A stretch of DNA of 25,924 nucleotides from CAIOHW01 sp964432565 (lineage in GTDB: Bacteria > Bdellovibrionota > UBA1018): assembly GCA_964432565.1 (NCBI GenBank), contig CAYSOA010000031.1, positions 1-25,924 of the forward strand, read 5' to 3'. Shown piece by piece: positions 14,734 to 22,178 of this stretch. The notes beneath the pieces are model-generated. The model did not search any database. It saw only the letters and a list, made by a program, of their open reading frames with translations, and was not told the origin of the DNA. Every line of letters begins with the position of its first letter. Within the stretch, counting starts at the first letter, position 1. A program made the translations under genes and the position numbers.

Positions 14734-15969
14734 ATGCTTCAGACCCGCGAACCGCTGACCCAGCCCTCCGAGATCCTCGAGCTCTGTGAAGAGCTCGTGA
14801 AACACGAGATCATTGCGCTCGACACCGAGTTCATCCGGGAGACGACGTTTTTTCCGACGGTCGAGCTCATCCAGGTCGCCACCCGGGAGCAGTCGTGGTT
14901 GATCGATGCGGCGGCCTTTCGAAAGCGGGGTAAGGCCGGTCGCGAAGAGCTGAGACCCTTTCTTGAGCTTCTCGAAAAGCCAGAGATTTTGAAAATCCTG
15001 CATGCAGCACAGGGCGATCAGGAGTGTTTCTATACGGCCTTTGGTGCCGTGGCGACCCCGTCACTCGATACTGCGGTGGCCGCGTCGCTTTGCGGTTACG
15101 GCGATTCGGTAGGGCTGGGAAATCTACTCAAGTCGGTTTTAAAGGTGCAGCTTAAAAAAGGTCACGCGCGAACCAACTGGTCCGTGAGGCCGCTGCCGGA
15201 ACAGCTTCTGGAGTACGCCCACTCGGACGTCGAGCATCTGGTCGAACTTGCCGAGCGCCTAATGGAACAGCTGGATGGACAGGGGCGTCGGGATTGGGCC
15301 CTTCAGCTTTCGGCCAAGTGGGAGGACCGACGGCTTTACGAAAGCGATCCTGAAGAGCTGGCGGCAAAGCTGGCTGCAGGGTCGCGCCTCGATCCGGTCA
15401 GTCATTCGGCACTTCGTGAGCTCATGCGCTGGCGCGAGAATCGAGTGCGCTCCCTGAATCTTCCGCGGCGCTGGGTGGCCGACGACGCGGTTCTTGTCGA
15501 CCTGGCGAGGGTTCGTCCCAAGGATCTCCAGCATCTTTCGGCGTTTCGTGGACTCAATAAGGGCGAACTGAAGAACAGCGGTGAAGCGCTTCTGGAGGCC
15601 CTTCGCAGGGCCGAAACAGCCGGTCCACAGGCTCTGCCCCCACGCGGACCGCGGGCCGAAGCGCCGACCACGGGCGAGCTTCAGGTCCTCGACCTTCTAA
15701 AGTGTTTCGTGGGCATGCTGGCGGACGAACAGCAGATCGCCGTCCGGCATCTGGCCACCTCCCATCAGCTCCTTGAGATTGTTCGCCATGCTCGTGTCAG
15801 TGAAGCTCAAGAGTGGGTGGATTTGCAGATTCTCTCGACCCAGGCGTGCGAGCTGGTGGGACGTGAAGTTCTGGCGTTCCTGCAGGGAAGGCGGGCGCTG
15901 TCGGTTGAGGTTCCTCCTCCGGGCAAGGGACGCCTCGGAGTGAAGATCGTGACCCCGCAACAGTCGTAG
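14734..15969 (+). CDS. rnd: Ribonuclease D
   Basis: A 3'-5' exoribonuclease for tRNA 3' maturation. The DEDDy exonuclease domain has IIALDTEF (Asp 30, Glu 32), LHAAQGDQE (Asp 95) and YAHSDVEHL (Tyr 161, Asp 165). One HRDC domain follows at about 222-290 (LRELMRWRENRVRSLNLPR). A second helical part (about 310-400) corresponds to the C-terminal RNase D region. 411 residues against 375 in E. coli. The ATG at 14734 has GAGG five bases upstream, overlapping the previous stop, so translation is probably coupled. An 8-base-pair hairpin with a GUGA loop lies in the coding sequence 44 bases after the start. Confidence 0.94.
   Translation: MLQTREPLTQPSEILELCEELVKHEIIALDTEFIRETTFFPTVELIQVATREQSWLIDAAAFRKRGKAGREELRPFLELLEKPEILKILHAAQGDQECFYTAFGAVATPSLDTAVAASLCGYGDSVGLGNLLKSVLKVQLKKGHARTNWSVRPLPEQLLEYAHSDVEHLVELAERLMEQLDGQGRRDWALQLSAKWEDRRLYESDPEELAAKLAAGSRLDPVSHSALRELMRWRENRVRSLNLPRRWVADDAVLVDLARVRPKDLQHLSAFRGLNKGELKNSGEALLEALRRAETAGPQALPPRGPRAEAPTTGELQVLDLLKCFVGMLADEQQIAVRHLATSHQLLEIVRHARVSEAQEWVDLQILSTQACELVGREVLAFLQGRRALSVEVPPPGKGRLGVKIVTPQQS
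14778..14797 (+). other. perfect hairpin with GNRA loop inside early rnd mRNA
   Basis: CGAGCTCT (14778-14785), loop GTGA, AGAGCTCG (14790-14797). Eight perfect pairs closed by a GNRA tetraloop, 44 bases downstream of the rnd start codon. It may be chance, since the codons read I-L-E-L-C-E-E-L-V, an ordinary helix. Confidence 0.3.
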
Positions 15970-15982
15970 GAGTGCAGTCCTC

Positions 15983-17440
15983 ATGCTTTGGAATAGTTTT
16001 CAGAAGTTTCTTCCGATTCTGATCCTCGTCGCGGTCATCGCCTTCGTGCTCTCGAGGCTGCCGAAGGTAGATCTCGGACATTCTCAGAGGATGCTGAGGC
16101 GACGCACCTTCAACTGGCTGCCGCTGGGCCTGACCTACGCCTTTTTGTACATGGGTCGCTACAACCTGACGGTTGCCAAGAACGCGCTGGGTGATGCGAT
16201 CTCGAACGCGGACTTCGGAACGATCTTCGGCGTCGGTACCTGGGTTTATGGCATCTCGTTCATTATCAATGGCCCTCTCACCGACAGGTGGGGCGGAAGG
16301 CGAACGATACTCATCAGCGCCGTGGGCTCGGCCCTGGCCAACCTCGCCATGGGGTTGCTGGTTTACTTCGAGTATCCCCAGATCGTTCCGGCTCTCGTGG
16401 TTTGTTATGCCGTAAACATGTATTTTCAGAGCTTTGGTGCGGTTTCGATCGTGAAGGTCAACGCCGCCTGGTTTCACCTGCGTGAGCGAGGCACCTTTGG
16501 CGGAATCTTCGGAATCCTGATTTCGTTGGGGATTTATTTCGCTTTCGACATTGGCGGGCTCATCGTCAAGAACGCGCCCACTCACTGGGTGTTTTTCGTG
16601 CCGATGGCGCTGCTGCTGGCTTTTGCCCTCATCGACTACTTTCTGGTTTTCGATACTCCCTCGGCCGTCGGCCTCGAGGATTTCGACACCGGCGATGCGT
16701 CGAGCGGAGACACGGGGCCCGCCCTTGGGGCACTGGCCGTGGCCAAAAAGATGGCCGCAAATCCCGTGATTGTGACGATCGCCCTCATTGAGTTCTGCTC
16801 CGGCTTCCTGCGCAACGCCGTCATGCAGTGGTACATCATCTTTTCGAAGCAGACGGGCCAGATGGACCAGTTCATTGCGGCCAACTGGGGACTTGCCAAC
16901 TGCGTGGCCGGTATATTGGGTGGGGTTTTTGCGGGAACCATCTCGGACAAAATCTTCAATTCGCGCCGGGGCCCGGTGTCGTCGATCCTGTACGGAATCC
17001 TGTTCGTCGGATCGTTTTTTGCGGTGGGGTTCTTGACTTCGCCGGCTCTGGGCTGGGTGGTCAGCTTCATGATGCTGGCGGTGATCGGGGTGCATGGAAT
17101 GCTCTCAGGTACGGCGTCGATGGACTTTGGCGGAAAAAGGAATGTCGGAGTGGCCGTCGGCTTGATTGACGGCATGGTGTATCTCGGCACGGGCCTTCAG
17201 GCCGTCGTGTACGGCTCCATTCTGCCTTCGGGAGAGGCCGCAAAAGATCCGGCCAACTGGTCAAACTGGCCGATCGCCATGATTCCGGTGGCGGGTGCCG
17301 GACTTTGGATGGCTGCGCGACTTTGGAATGCGCGTCCGGTGTCCAAGAAATCGCAGATGCCCCACTTCGAGGCGACCGAGACAAACGGTTCCTCGACTGC
17401 TTCCTCGACCGCTTCTTCGACCGCGCCCGCCAAGAGCTGA
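15983..17440 (+). CDS. MFS transporter, organophosphate:phosphate antiporter (OPA/GlpT-UhpT) family
   Basis: An inner-membrane transporter, about 12 helices plus one extra N-terminal hydrophobic segment (FLPILILVAVIAFVLSRL, residues 9-26). The core starts at about residue 43 with LTYAFLYMGRYNLTVAKNAL, and the MFS loop GPLTDRWGGRRTIL follows. These match the OPA group that exchanges glycerol-3-phosphate or hexose phosphates for phosphate; the actual substrate is unknown. A second signature is the helix 4-5 region (FHLRERGTFGGIFG). The tail carries three SSTA repeats. AGGAG lies 11 bases before the ATG at 15983, and the gene is 13 bases after rnd, so possibly in one operon. The extra N-terminal segment could mean 13 helices or a wrong start; no better start is seen downstream. 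Confidence 0.85.
   Translation: MLWNSFQKFLPILILVAVIAFVLSRLPKVDLGHSQRMLRRRTFNWLPLGLTYAFLYMGRYNLTVAKNALGDAISNADFGTIFGVGTWVYGISFIINGPLTDRWGGRRTILISAVGSALANLAMGLLVYFEYPQIVPALVVCYAVNMYFQSFGAVSIVKVNAAWFHLRERGTFGGIFGILISLGIYFAFDIGGLIVKNAPTHWVFFVPMALLLAFALIDYFLVFDTPSAVGLEDFDTGDASSGDTGPALGALAVAKKMAANPVIVTIALIEFCSGFLRNAVMQWYIIFSKQTGQMDQFIAANWGLANCVAGILGGVFAGTISDKIFNSRRGPVSSILYGILFVGSFFAVGFLTSPALGWVVSFMMLAVIGVHGMLSGTASMDFGGKRNVGVAVGLIDGMVYLGTGLQAVVYGSILPSGEAAKDPANWSNWPIAMIPVAGAGLWMAARLWNARPVSKKSQMPHFEATETNGSSTASSTASSTAPAKS
17390..17425 (+). repeat. three tandem 12-base repeats (SSTA x3) at the transporter C-terminus
   Basis: Three consecutive copies of TCCTCGACYGCT-like units encode SSTA-SSTA-SSTA before the last four residues PAKS. 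Units differ at one to three bases. Copy number could change by slippage without frameshift. Confidence 0.8.
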
Positions 17441-17447
17441 GCCAGGC

Positions 17448-18161
17448 TCAACGGGCACTGGAAGAGTTTTTCTTCTTTCCGGGAAAAGTGGAACTCGTCG
17501 GCACGAAGGTCGCCTCTTGCGGGGCGGGGGGTACTGGTGCGCTGGGTGTGCCCGTGACGACCGGCGTGGGATCGCGAAGCTCCGCCAGAATTTTGAAGAG
17601 TTGCTGAAGCGTGCTCAGAATCGAAAGGCCCGTCGTCAGAGCGCTGACCTGACCGTAGGAACCGGGTGGACGACAGGCTTCGTTCGATCGCGCGAAACCT
17701 GGCATCGCGATTGCCGTACAGGTGACCCTCGCAGTGGCGCGACATTTTCCACCCGAGGACGCGCAGTCTTCAGGCTTCTGCTTGCGACAGGCGAAAAGAA
17801 GCTGCGAAGGCTGGGTGGCGTGGGCATGGGGTTTTCCTGCGGGCCCCGGGGCGGCTAGAAACTCACAAGTTCCTCCCGAGGTTTCATAGGTTTTCTGGGT
17901 CGCCTGAAAGCCCTCGGGACAGACGACGGGAACCGTCTGGGCGTCCATCGAATCGAATTCCCGTACTTCGATTTCCGGGCTCGTCGCCTGAGGGTCGACT
18001 CCCAGCTCGTCCCGGCAGGCCGTGGCCCCTTCGAAGGCATCGACGATACGAATCTCGGCCAGAGCGGGCGATATGCCCAGGTCCGCGAGGAAAGAGCAAA
18101 ACAGAACGACGCAACAGAACCGGAAGCAGGTGAACGGACTTTGCCGGTTCTGGCCCTTCAT
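17448..18161 (-). CDS. Exported cysteine-rich protein, unknown (second gene of pair)
   Basis: A 237-residue protein with a signal peptide (CFRFCCVVLFCSFLADLGI, ending SPALA). The mature part has eight cysteines, an even number that suggests disulfide bonds in the periplasm or outside. Cysteines cluster at VVCPEGF, GGTCEFL, LFACRKQKPEDCASSGGKC and VTCTAIAMPG. A helical stretch follows (VSALTTGLSILSTLQQLFKI), then a Pro-rich tail ending in GKKKNSSSAR. I recognise no family. ATG 18161 overlaps the upstream gene's stop as ATGA, the usual sign of coupling; a GTG at 18173 is the alternative start. It converges on the MFS transporter gene with only seven bases between stops. Confidence 0.75.
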   Translation of the reverse strand: MKGQNRQSPFTCFRFCCVVLFCSFLADLGISPALAEIRIVDAFEGATACRDELGVDPQATSPEIEVREFDSMDAQTVPVVCPEGFQATQKTYETSGGTCEFLAAPGPAGKPHAHATQPSQLLFACRKQKPEDCASSGGKCRATARVTCTAIAMPGFARSNEACRPPGSYGQVSALTTGLSILSTLQQLFKILAELRDPTPVVTGTPSAPVPPAPQEATFVPTSSTFPGKKKNSSSAR

Positions 18162-19171
18162 GGCAGACCGCACTTTCCGCCTTTGTTTTCCTCCGAAAAT
18201 CGCTTTTTCGCCTCTTCTGCGAGCAGGGTTCGATACCCTTCATGATGGCACGCCTCAAGCGCCAGGCAGCTTTTCGACGTCTTGGCGCACTTACCGCCCT
18301 GCTCGAGCCAGAAGCGTCGCCTGGCCTCTGGCGACGCCACGGTAACCCGATAGGCCTCGAAGGCCTCGTCGGCTCGACGAAAGGTTTCGCAGGCGGCCAT
18401 GGCCGTGAACAAGGCGTCGAGGGCCTGGAGTGCTGCCGAGGCATAGCACCCCGCCTGTTCGGGCAGGCCATCCTCGGTAAAACGGCACAAGGGAGTGCCG
18501 TCCCGTTTGGCCTTCTCGGCGTCCTGAATCAGGCGCAGGCGGGCGTCCGCGTAAGGGCCAAAAAGAGTCAGACAGCTGTTCGTGGTGGTGTCGTCGCCCG
18601 CCAGTTTTAGTTCCTGATCCCGGGTCATTTGGGAGCCCATTTCTTGTAAGACACAGGCGAGGGCTTCGATGTAGGCCCCGTGAAGATAAGCCGACTCCCG
18701 GTCGCCAGAGTTCATCAGGAGCTGGGCTCGAAGTTCACCCGTGCTGCCGGTTCGGCAGGCCACGCGGTCGGGCTCACCACAGGAGTCTCCGAGATGGCTG
18801 GTCTCTTTCTCCGCGGTGTCGCCATTGAATCGATTCCCGTTGAGGCTGCACGCTTGCGGAAAATCCGCCTGACGGGTCTCGACTTCGAAGCGGCCCGAAA
18901 GCGGGTCAGAGCCCGCCCGGGGCGTTTGAAGCAGGTCTTTGCGTCGATAATAGCCATTTTGTCCGTCCTTCGGGGCCACCTGCTGTCGAACGCGGTCGTT
19001 GAAGACCTTGCGAATTCCAGTGAGGGCCTGATCGCAGGTGCGGCCGACCTCGGTGCCGCAATGAATCTGAAGAAGCGTCGACGGTGCCGTGGCGGCCGAG
19101 CCGGTGACTGCTGGCAGCAGGCTCGACAGGAAACTGGCGGCGAGCAGGCTCAGGCGCAACTTCTTCCCCAT
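18158..19171 (-). CDS. Exported cysteine-rich protein, unknown (first gene of pair)
   Basis: A 337-residue protein with a signal peptide (LRLSLLAASFLSSLLPAVTG, cleavage near SAATA). The mature part has 14 cysteines spread along a mostly helical, charged sequence, for example LQIHCGTEVGRTCDQAL, CRFTEDGLPEQAGCYASAA, and KCAKTSKSCLALEACHHEG near the end. An even count fits a disulfide-rich secreted protein. No known domain, lipobox or catalytic motif is recognised. ATG 19171 was chosen over TTG 19177. There is no clear Shine-Dalgarno, but TATGTT at about 19188-19183 on this strand could be a -10 placing the transcript start near the ATG. Its stop overlaps the start of the next gene by four bases. 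Confidence 0.78.
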   Translation of the reverse strand: MGKKLRLSLLAASFLSSLLPAVTGSAATAPSTLLQIHCGTEVGRTCDQALTGIRKVFNDRVRQQVAPKDGQNGYYRRKDLLQTPRAGSDPLSGRFEVETRQADFPQACSLNGNRFNGDTAEKETSHLGDSCGEPDRVACRTGSTGELRAQLLMNSGDRESAYLHGAYIEALACVLQEMGSQMTRDQELKLAGDDTTTNSCLTLFGPYADARLRLIQDAEKAKRDGTPLCRFTEDGLPEQAGCYASAALQALDALFTAMAACETFRRADEAFEAYRVTVASPEARRRFWLEQGGKCAKTSKSCLALEACHHEGYRTLLAEEAKKRFSEENKGGKCGLP

Positions 19172-19198
19172 CCCCAAAGCCTAACATACAATCGAGAG
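19172..19198. promoter_or_regulatory. 27-base divergent promoter region
   Basis: Only 27 bases separate the start codons of two divergent genes. On + strand TACAAT (19187-19192, 5 of 6) ends six bases before ATG 19199. On - strand TATGTT (19188 to 19183) lies 11 bases before ATG 19171. Both transcripts would be leaderless or nearly so, and their promoters must overlap each other and the coding regions. Confidence 0.4.
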
Positions 19199-19549
19199 AT
19201 GGACGCTTGCTGGCCCAATCATGCCCGAGTGGTGCTGATCGTCTTGCTTCTGCTGGTTCGATCTGTCTCGCATGCCGGCGGGCGCGAGGCGTCTCTGGGG
19301 CAGTGGGTGCGTTCCTGGATCTCAGATCCCCCGAAGACGAGCCAACAGGCGCGCGAGCTCGAAGAGCGGCAGCTTCGCGAGCCGCTTCGTCGTGCAGTCG
19401 AACCGGCGGCAAAGCCCCGGCCGACCGGCACGGCCGCACCGGTCGTCGGGGCGAATCTCGAGGTGGGCGGTGAACCGAACAGCGAACCCCTCTCTGCCCC
19501 GATTCCCGAGGCCTCCTCCCGGCAGCTCGTCTTTCCCGGTCGGCCTTGA
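19199..19549 (+). CDS. Small exported protein, unknown
   Basis: A 116-residue protein with a typical signal peptide (HARVVLIVLLLLVRSVSHAG). The mature part begins with a short amphipathic piece (SLGQWVRSWISDPP), continues as a charged helix (ARELEERQLREPLRRAVEP) and ends Pro- and Ser-rich (RQLVFPGRP). No cysteine is present after the signal and no family is recognised. The ATG is preceded by GAGA directly and a -10-like TACAAT. The frame is open much further upstream, but that part is the shadow of the opposite-strand gene. The barrel-like gene starts 58 bases downstream on the same strand, so they could be co-transcribed. It might be spurious, since the evidence is only the signal peptide and position. 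Confidence 0.55.
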   Translation: MDACWPNHARVVLIVLLLLVRSVSHAGGREASLGQWVRSWISDPPKTSQQARELEERQLREPLRRAVEPAAKPRPTGTAAPVVGANLEVGGEPNSEPLSAPIPEASSRQLVFPGRP

Positions 19550-19607
19550 ATGGGATTTGCGAATCGGTTCGTCCTTTGCACCACTCGGCGGCAAAGGGAG
19601 AACTCCG

Positions 19608-20291
19608 ATGATGCACAAAATGAAATTAAGCGTGCTTGCTTCGGGGCTGGTCGTGATCTCCTCCCTGGCCATCGGGACGCCCGCATGGTCGGAGGAGGAC
19701 ACGATCGCCACGAGAATCGAACGCAGAGAAAAAGACGTAGTGAAGGGGCCTCTGGAGCGGGAAGTGGTGGGGATCAAGCCGCAGGCTGGCCTCATGGTTT
19801 TCAATGATTCGCGCGACCAGACCGACTCGCGGCTGGCCGCCGCGGTGATTGTCGAGATGAACGCCATGACTACGTTCTTCGGTGACAGCCCAATCGCCAA
19901 GCGCTGGTATCTGGGGCCTTCGACCGGTGTGGTCTACTCGCACCTCGGTGATCCGAACTCGAACTTCTTTGGCTCGGACTCCAATACGAGGGCCGGACAG
20001 GCGGGGTCGAACTTTCTGATGATTCCCGTGAATTTGAAGCTGGGTTACCTGTTTCCGGATTCCAACTTCAGGTTGAGCCTGCGCGGTGGAGGCAACTTCA
20101 CCTACCGTTCGATCGGGGATGCGATGGACCTCGGACCTGCCACGGCTGGAAACGACGCTCGCTGGAGAATTTATCCGAACGTTGGCGCGGACATCGAACT
20201 CGGACATTTGATGATTCGTCCTGACCTGACCCTCACGCCCGGAAATGAAGTATTTACCGGAACGGTGGGTTACAACATCTCGCTGGGTTGA
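19608..20291 (+). CDS. Outer-membrane beta-barrel-like protein
   Basis: A 227-residue exported protein. The signal peptide is at 1-28 (KLSVLASGLVVISSLAIG, ending PAWS). The mature part opens with a charged helix (TIATRIERREKDVVKG). Alternating hydrophobic strands with glycines and aromatics follow, for example RWYLGPSTGVVYSHLG, NFLMIPVNLKLGYLFP, FRLSLRGGGNFTYRS and DIELGHLMIRPDLTL, ending VGYNISLG. That pattern fits a small 8-strand-type outer-membrane barrel; the exact family is unknown. GGGAG lies seven bases before the ATG at 19608. A strong terminator follows at 20327-20376. It lacks a C-terminal Phe, which most Bam substrates have. Confidence 0.72.
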   Translation: MMHKMKLSVLASGLVVISSLAIGTPAWSEEDTIATRIERREKDVVKGPLEREVVGIKPQAGLMVFNDSRDQTDSRLAAAVIVEMNAMTTFFGDSPIAKRWYLGPSTGVVYSHLGDPNSNFFGSDSNTRAGQAGSNFLMIPVNLKLGYLFPDSNFRLSLRGGGNFTYRSIGDAMDLGPATAGNDARWRIYPNVGADIELGHLMIRPDLTLTPGNEVFTGTVGYNISLG

Positions 20292-20326
20292 CGGGCGTAG
20301 GCCTTGGCTCTGTCGAGATGCTCATA

Positions 20327-20376
20327 CCCCGCCCGGCGCAAGGTCTTCGGACCCCAGGCCGGGCGGGGATTTTTTT
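20327..20376 (+). terminator. intrinsic terminator with nested UUCG hairpin
   Basis: CCCCGCCCGGC (20327-20337) pairs with GCCGGGCGGGG (20358-20368), followed by A and seven T's. Inside the 20-base loop GGTC-TTCG-GACC forms a second hairpin. It ends the barrel gene; the T run overlaps the stop codon of the convergent protease gene. The reverse strand has no T run, so it is mainly one-directional. Confidence 0.9.
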
Positions 20377-21787
20377 ATTCCTGTGTCGGAAGAACCAGAA
20401 AGATGCGGTCTTCAGGACCGCGCTGCACCAGCAGCAAGAGGTGATCCCCGTGAGCGGCCTTCTTGAGTTGTCTTTGAATCTGCATGCTCGCCTCGTGACT
20501 GGTCGAAACCGGGGCGCGCTCGATGGCAAGAAGCACGTCGCCTGATCCGATTCCTGCCTCTTCGGCCACCGATCCGGGGGTGACCTGACCGACCAGCACG
20601 CCTTCCCGTGAAGCCAAACCCATCATGCCTCTGAGGTCTGATGGAACGTCCTGCAGGGCGAGGCCGAGGTCCTTGGCGGCTCGAAAGGGTTTTTTGGCAG
20701 CCTTTCCAGGAAGTTGGGAGAGAGCTGTCGACTGCGACTCATCGAAGTCCGCCTTCGGCTGTTCACCGATCAGCAGTGTTTGAACGATCTTTTGGCCATT
20801 TCTCACTGCCTCGATCTCGACGCTCTTGCCCACCGTGGCGGCGGTAGCGCGCTGCTTCAGGTCGAGGGAGTCCTTGATGGGCTGCTGGTCGAATCGCTTG
20901 ACGACGTCTCCCACGCGCAGCCCCGCCTTTTGTGCCGGTCCGTTCTGGCGCAGGTCACTGACGAGTGCCCCCTGGGGAGTCGTCTTGAACTTCGCTGCCA
21001 ACCGCTCGTCGAGGCTCTGTGCCGTGACTCCCAGCCAGCCGCGGACGACGCGGCCATTTTTGAGCAGCTGGTCGGTGATCTCCTGAACAACTCGTGAGGG
21101 AATGGCAAAACCGATCCCGATGAATGCCCCGTTTTGCGAAAAAATGGCGGCGTTCAGTCCGATCATTCTGCCGCCGGCATCCAGAAGCGGTCCTCCCGAA
21201 TTTCCCGGGTTGATGGCTGCGTCGGTCTGCAGCATGTCGTCGACGTCGGGACCCGGATCGCCAAATGGCCCCATGGCCGCCCCGGGACGTCCGCGTGCGC
21301 TGATGATTCCGGAGGTGACCGTGTGGTTGAAGCCAAACGGGTTGCCGACGGCGATGGCAGGATCTCCTACTTTTACCGAGTCAGAATCACCCAGAGGCAG
21401 GACAGGCAGGGGGGCCGGCGCCCCCTTTTCGAGTCTCAGCAGGGCGATGTCGCTTCGCGGATCAGTGGCGAGGATCCGAGCGTCAAGAGGGGCACCTCCA
21501 CCTTGAAGGGTGACCCTCACGCGTTTTGAGCCGTCAATGACATGGTGGCTCGTCACGATCAGTCCGTCGCTTCGAAGAATGACCCCTGAGCCGACCCCTA
21601 CGGAGCGGTTCTCAGCCCCCTCTCCGTCGCGCGTCGTGCTGATGCTGACGACCGAGGGTAAGGCCCTGCTGGCGATTTCACTGGGATCAAGCCGCGGTGT
21701 TTTCAAAGGAGCGGAGTGCACCGGGGAAGAGAGCAGGCTGGACACGAACAGGGGGAGGATCAGCGTCGAGAGGGATCGAGTGGTCAT
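20375..21787 (-). CDS. HtrA/DegP-family periplasmic serine protease
   Basis: A periplasmic quality-control protease of the DegP/DegQ class, 470 residues. The signal peptide is at 1-25 (LSTLILPLFVSSLLSSPVHS). The trypsin-like domain has His 82 (VTSHHVIDG), Asp 113 (DPRSDIALLRL) and Ser 187 (INPGNSGGPLLD). Two PDZ domains follow: about 235-330 (WLGVTAQSL, GAQKAGL-like PAQKAGLRVGDVV) and about 375-465 (VTPGSVAEEAGIGSGDVLLAIE). The ATG at 21787 gives a clean signal peptide but has no clear Shine-Dalgarno. A second in-frame ATG at 21844 overlaps the cyaY start on the other strand and is less likely. Envelope stress control (sigma-E or Cpx type) is usual for the family, but no such site can be recognised here. 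Confidence 0.95.
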   Translation of the reverse strand: MTTRSLSTLILPLFVSSLLSSPVHSAPLKTPRLDPSEIASRALPSVVSISTTRDGEGAENRSVGVGSGVILRSDGLIVTSHHVIDGSKRVRVTLQGGGAPLDARILATDPRSDIALLRLEKGAPAPLPVLPLGDSDSVKVGDPAIAVGNPFGFNHTVTSGIISARGRPGAAMGPFGDPGPDVDDMLQTDAAINPGNSGGPLLDAGGRMIGLNAAIFSQNGAFIGIGFAIPSRVVQEITDQLLKNGRVVRGWLGVTAQSLDERLAAKFKTTPQGALVSDLRQNGPAQKAGLRVGDVVKRFDQQPIKDSLDLKQRATAATVGKSVEIEAVRNGQKIVQTLLIGEQPKADFDESQSTALSQLPGKAAKKPFRAAKDLGLALQDVPSDLRGMMGLASREGVLVGQVTPGSVAEEAGIGSGDVLLAIERAPVSTSHEASMQIQRQLKKAAHGDHLLLLVQRGPEDRIFLVLPTQE

Positions 21788-21842
21788 GTGGCGGCCATTG
21801 CAGAGGGTGTTCCGTCGTGGATGCCCGTGATAGAAGGAGAGC

Positions 21843-22178
21843 ATGACCGAAGCAGAGTACCGTGGGCTCGTACAAGAGGCCTTTGATGATGTGGCAAGGC
21901 AATTCGAAGAGGTGGATCCCGATCTGGCCGAGTGTGAGCAGGCCTTTGGGGTTTTGACCATCAGCTTTCCGGACCGATCGAAGATCATCCTCAGTACCCA
22001 GCCCTCGGTGCGCCAGGTCTGGGTGGCAATGGCGGCACGGGGCACGGCGGTGCACTTTGACTATGACGCCGCCAGTGGCCAGTGGAGGGATGACAAGGGT
22101 CGCGACATCGAGCTGCGTTCGCTGCTGCAGCAGGTCTTGCTCGAAACGGCGGGAGTTCAATTATGGCCAAAAAAGTAA
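21843..22178 (+). CDS. cyaY: CyaY, bacterial frataxin
   Basis: An iron-binding regulator or donor for Fe-S cluster assembly on the IscS-IscU machinery. 111 residues, close to E. coli CyaY (106). The acidic first helix (EAEYRGLVQEAFDDVARQFEEVDPD) carries the iron-binding surface. The beta sheet follows: GVLTISFPDRSKIILSTQPSVRQVWVA, then HFDYDAASGQWRDDKG and the last helix ELRSLLQQVLLETAG. AAGGAGA is just upstream of the ATG. The glutaredoxin gene starts 16 bases before this stop, so the pair is coupled. It is divergent from the HtrA gene. Confidence 0.93.
   Translation: MTEAEYRGLVQEAFDDVARQFEEVDPDLAECEQAFGVLTISFPDRSKIILSTQPSVRQVWVAMAARGTAVHFDYDAASGQWRDDKGRDIELRSLLQQVLLETAGVQLWPKK

Noticed and set aside
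15797..17095. 432-residue minus-strand frame opposite rnd and the MFS transporter
   Set aside because: It spans two real genes and their junction; composition (His, Glu, Arg) is that of antisense membrane-protein codons.
18680..19198. Upstream extension of the 19199 gene
   Set aside because: This part is opposite the Cys-rich protein; the signal peptide starts only at 19199.
21788..22045. N-terminal extension of the HtrA frame
   Set aside because: It runs antisense through cyaY, and the signal peptide begins at 21787.
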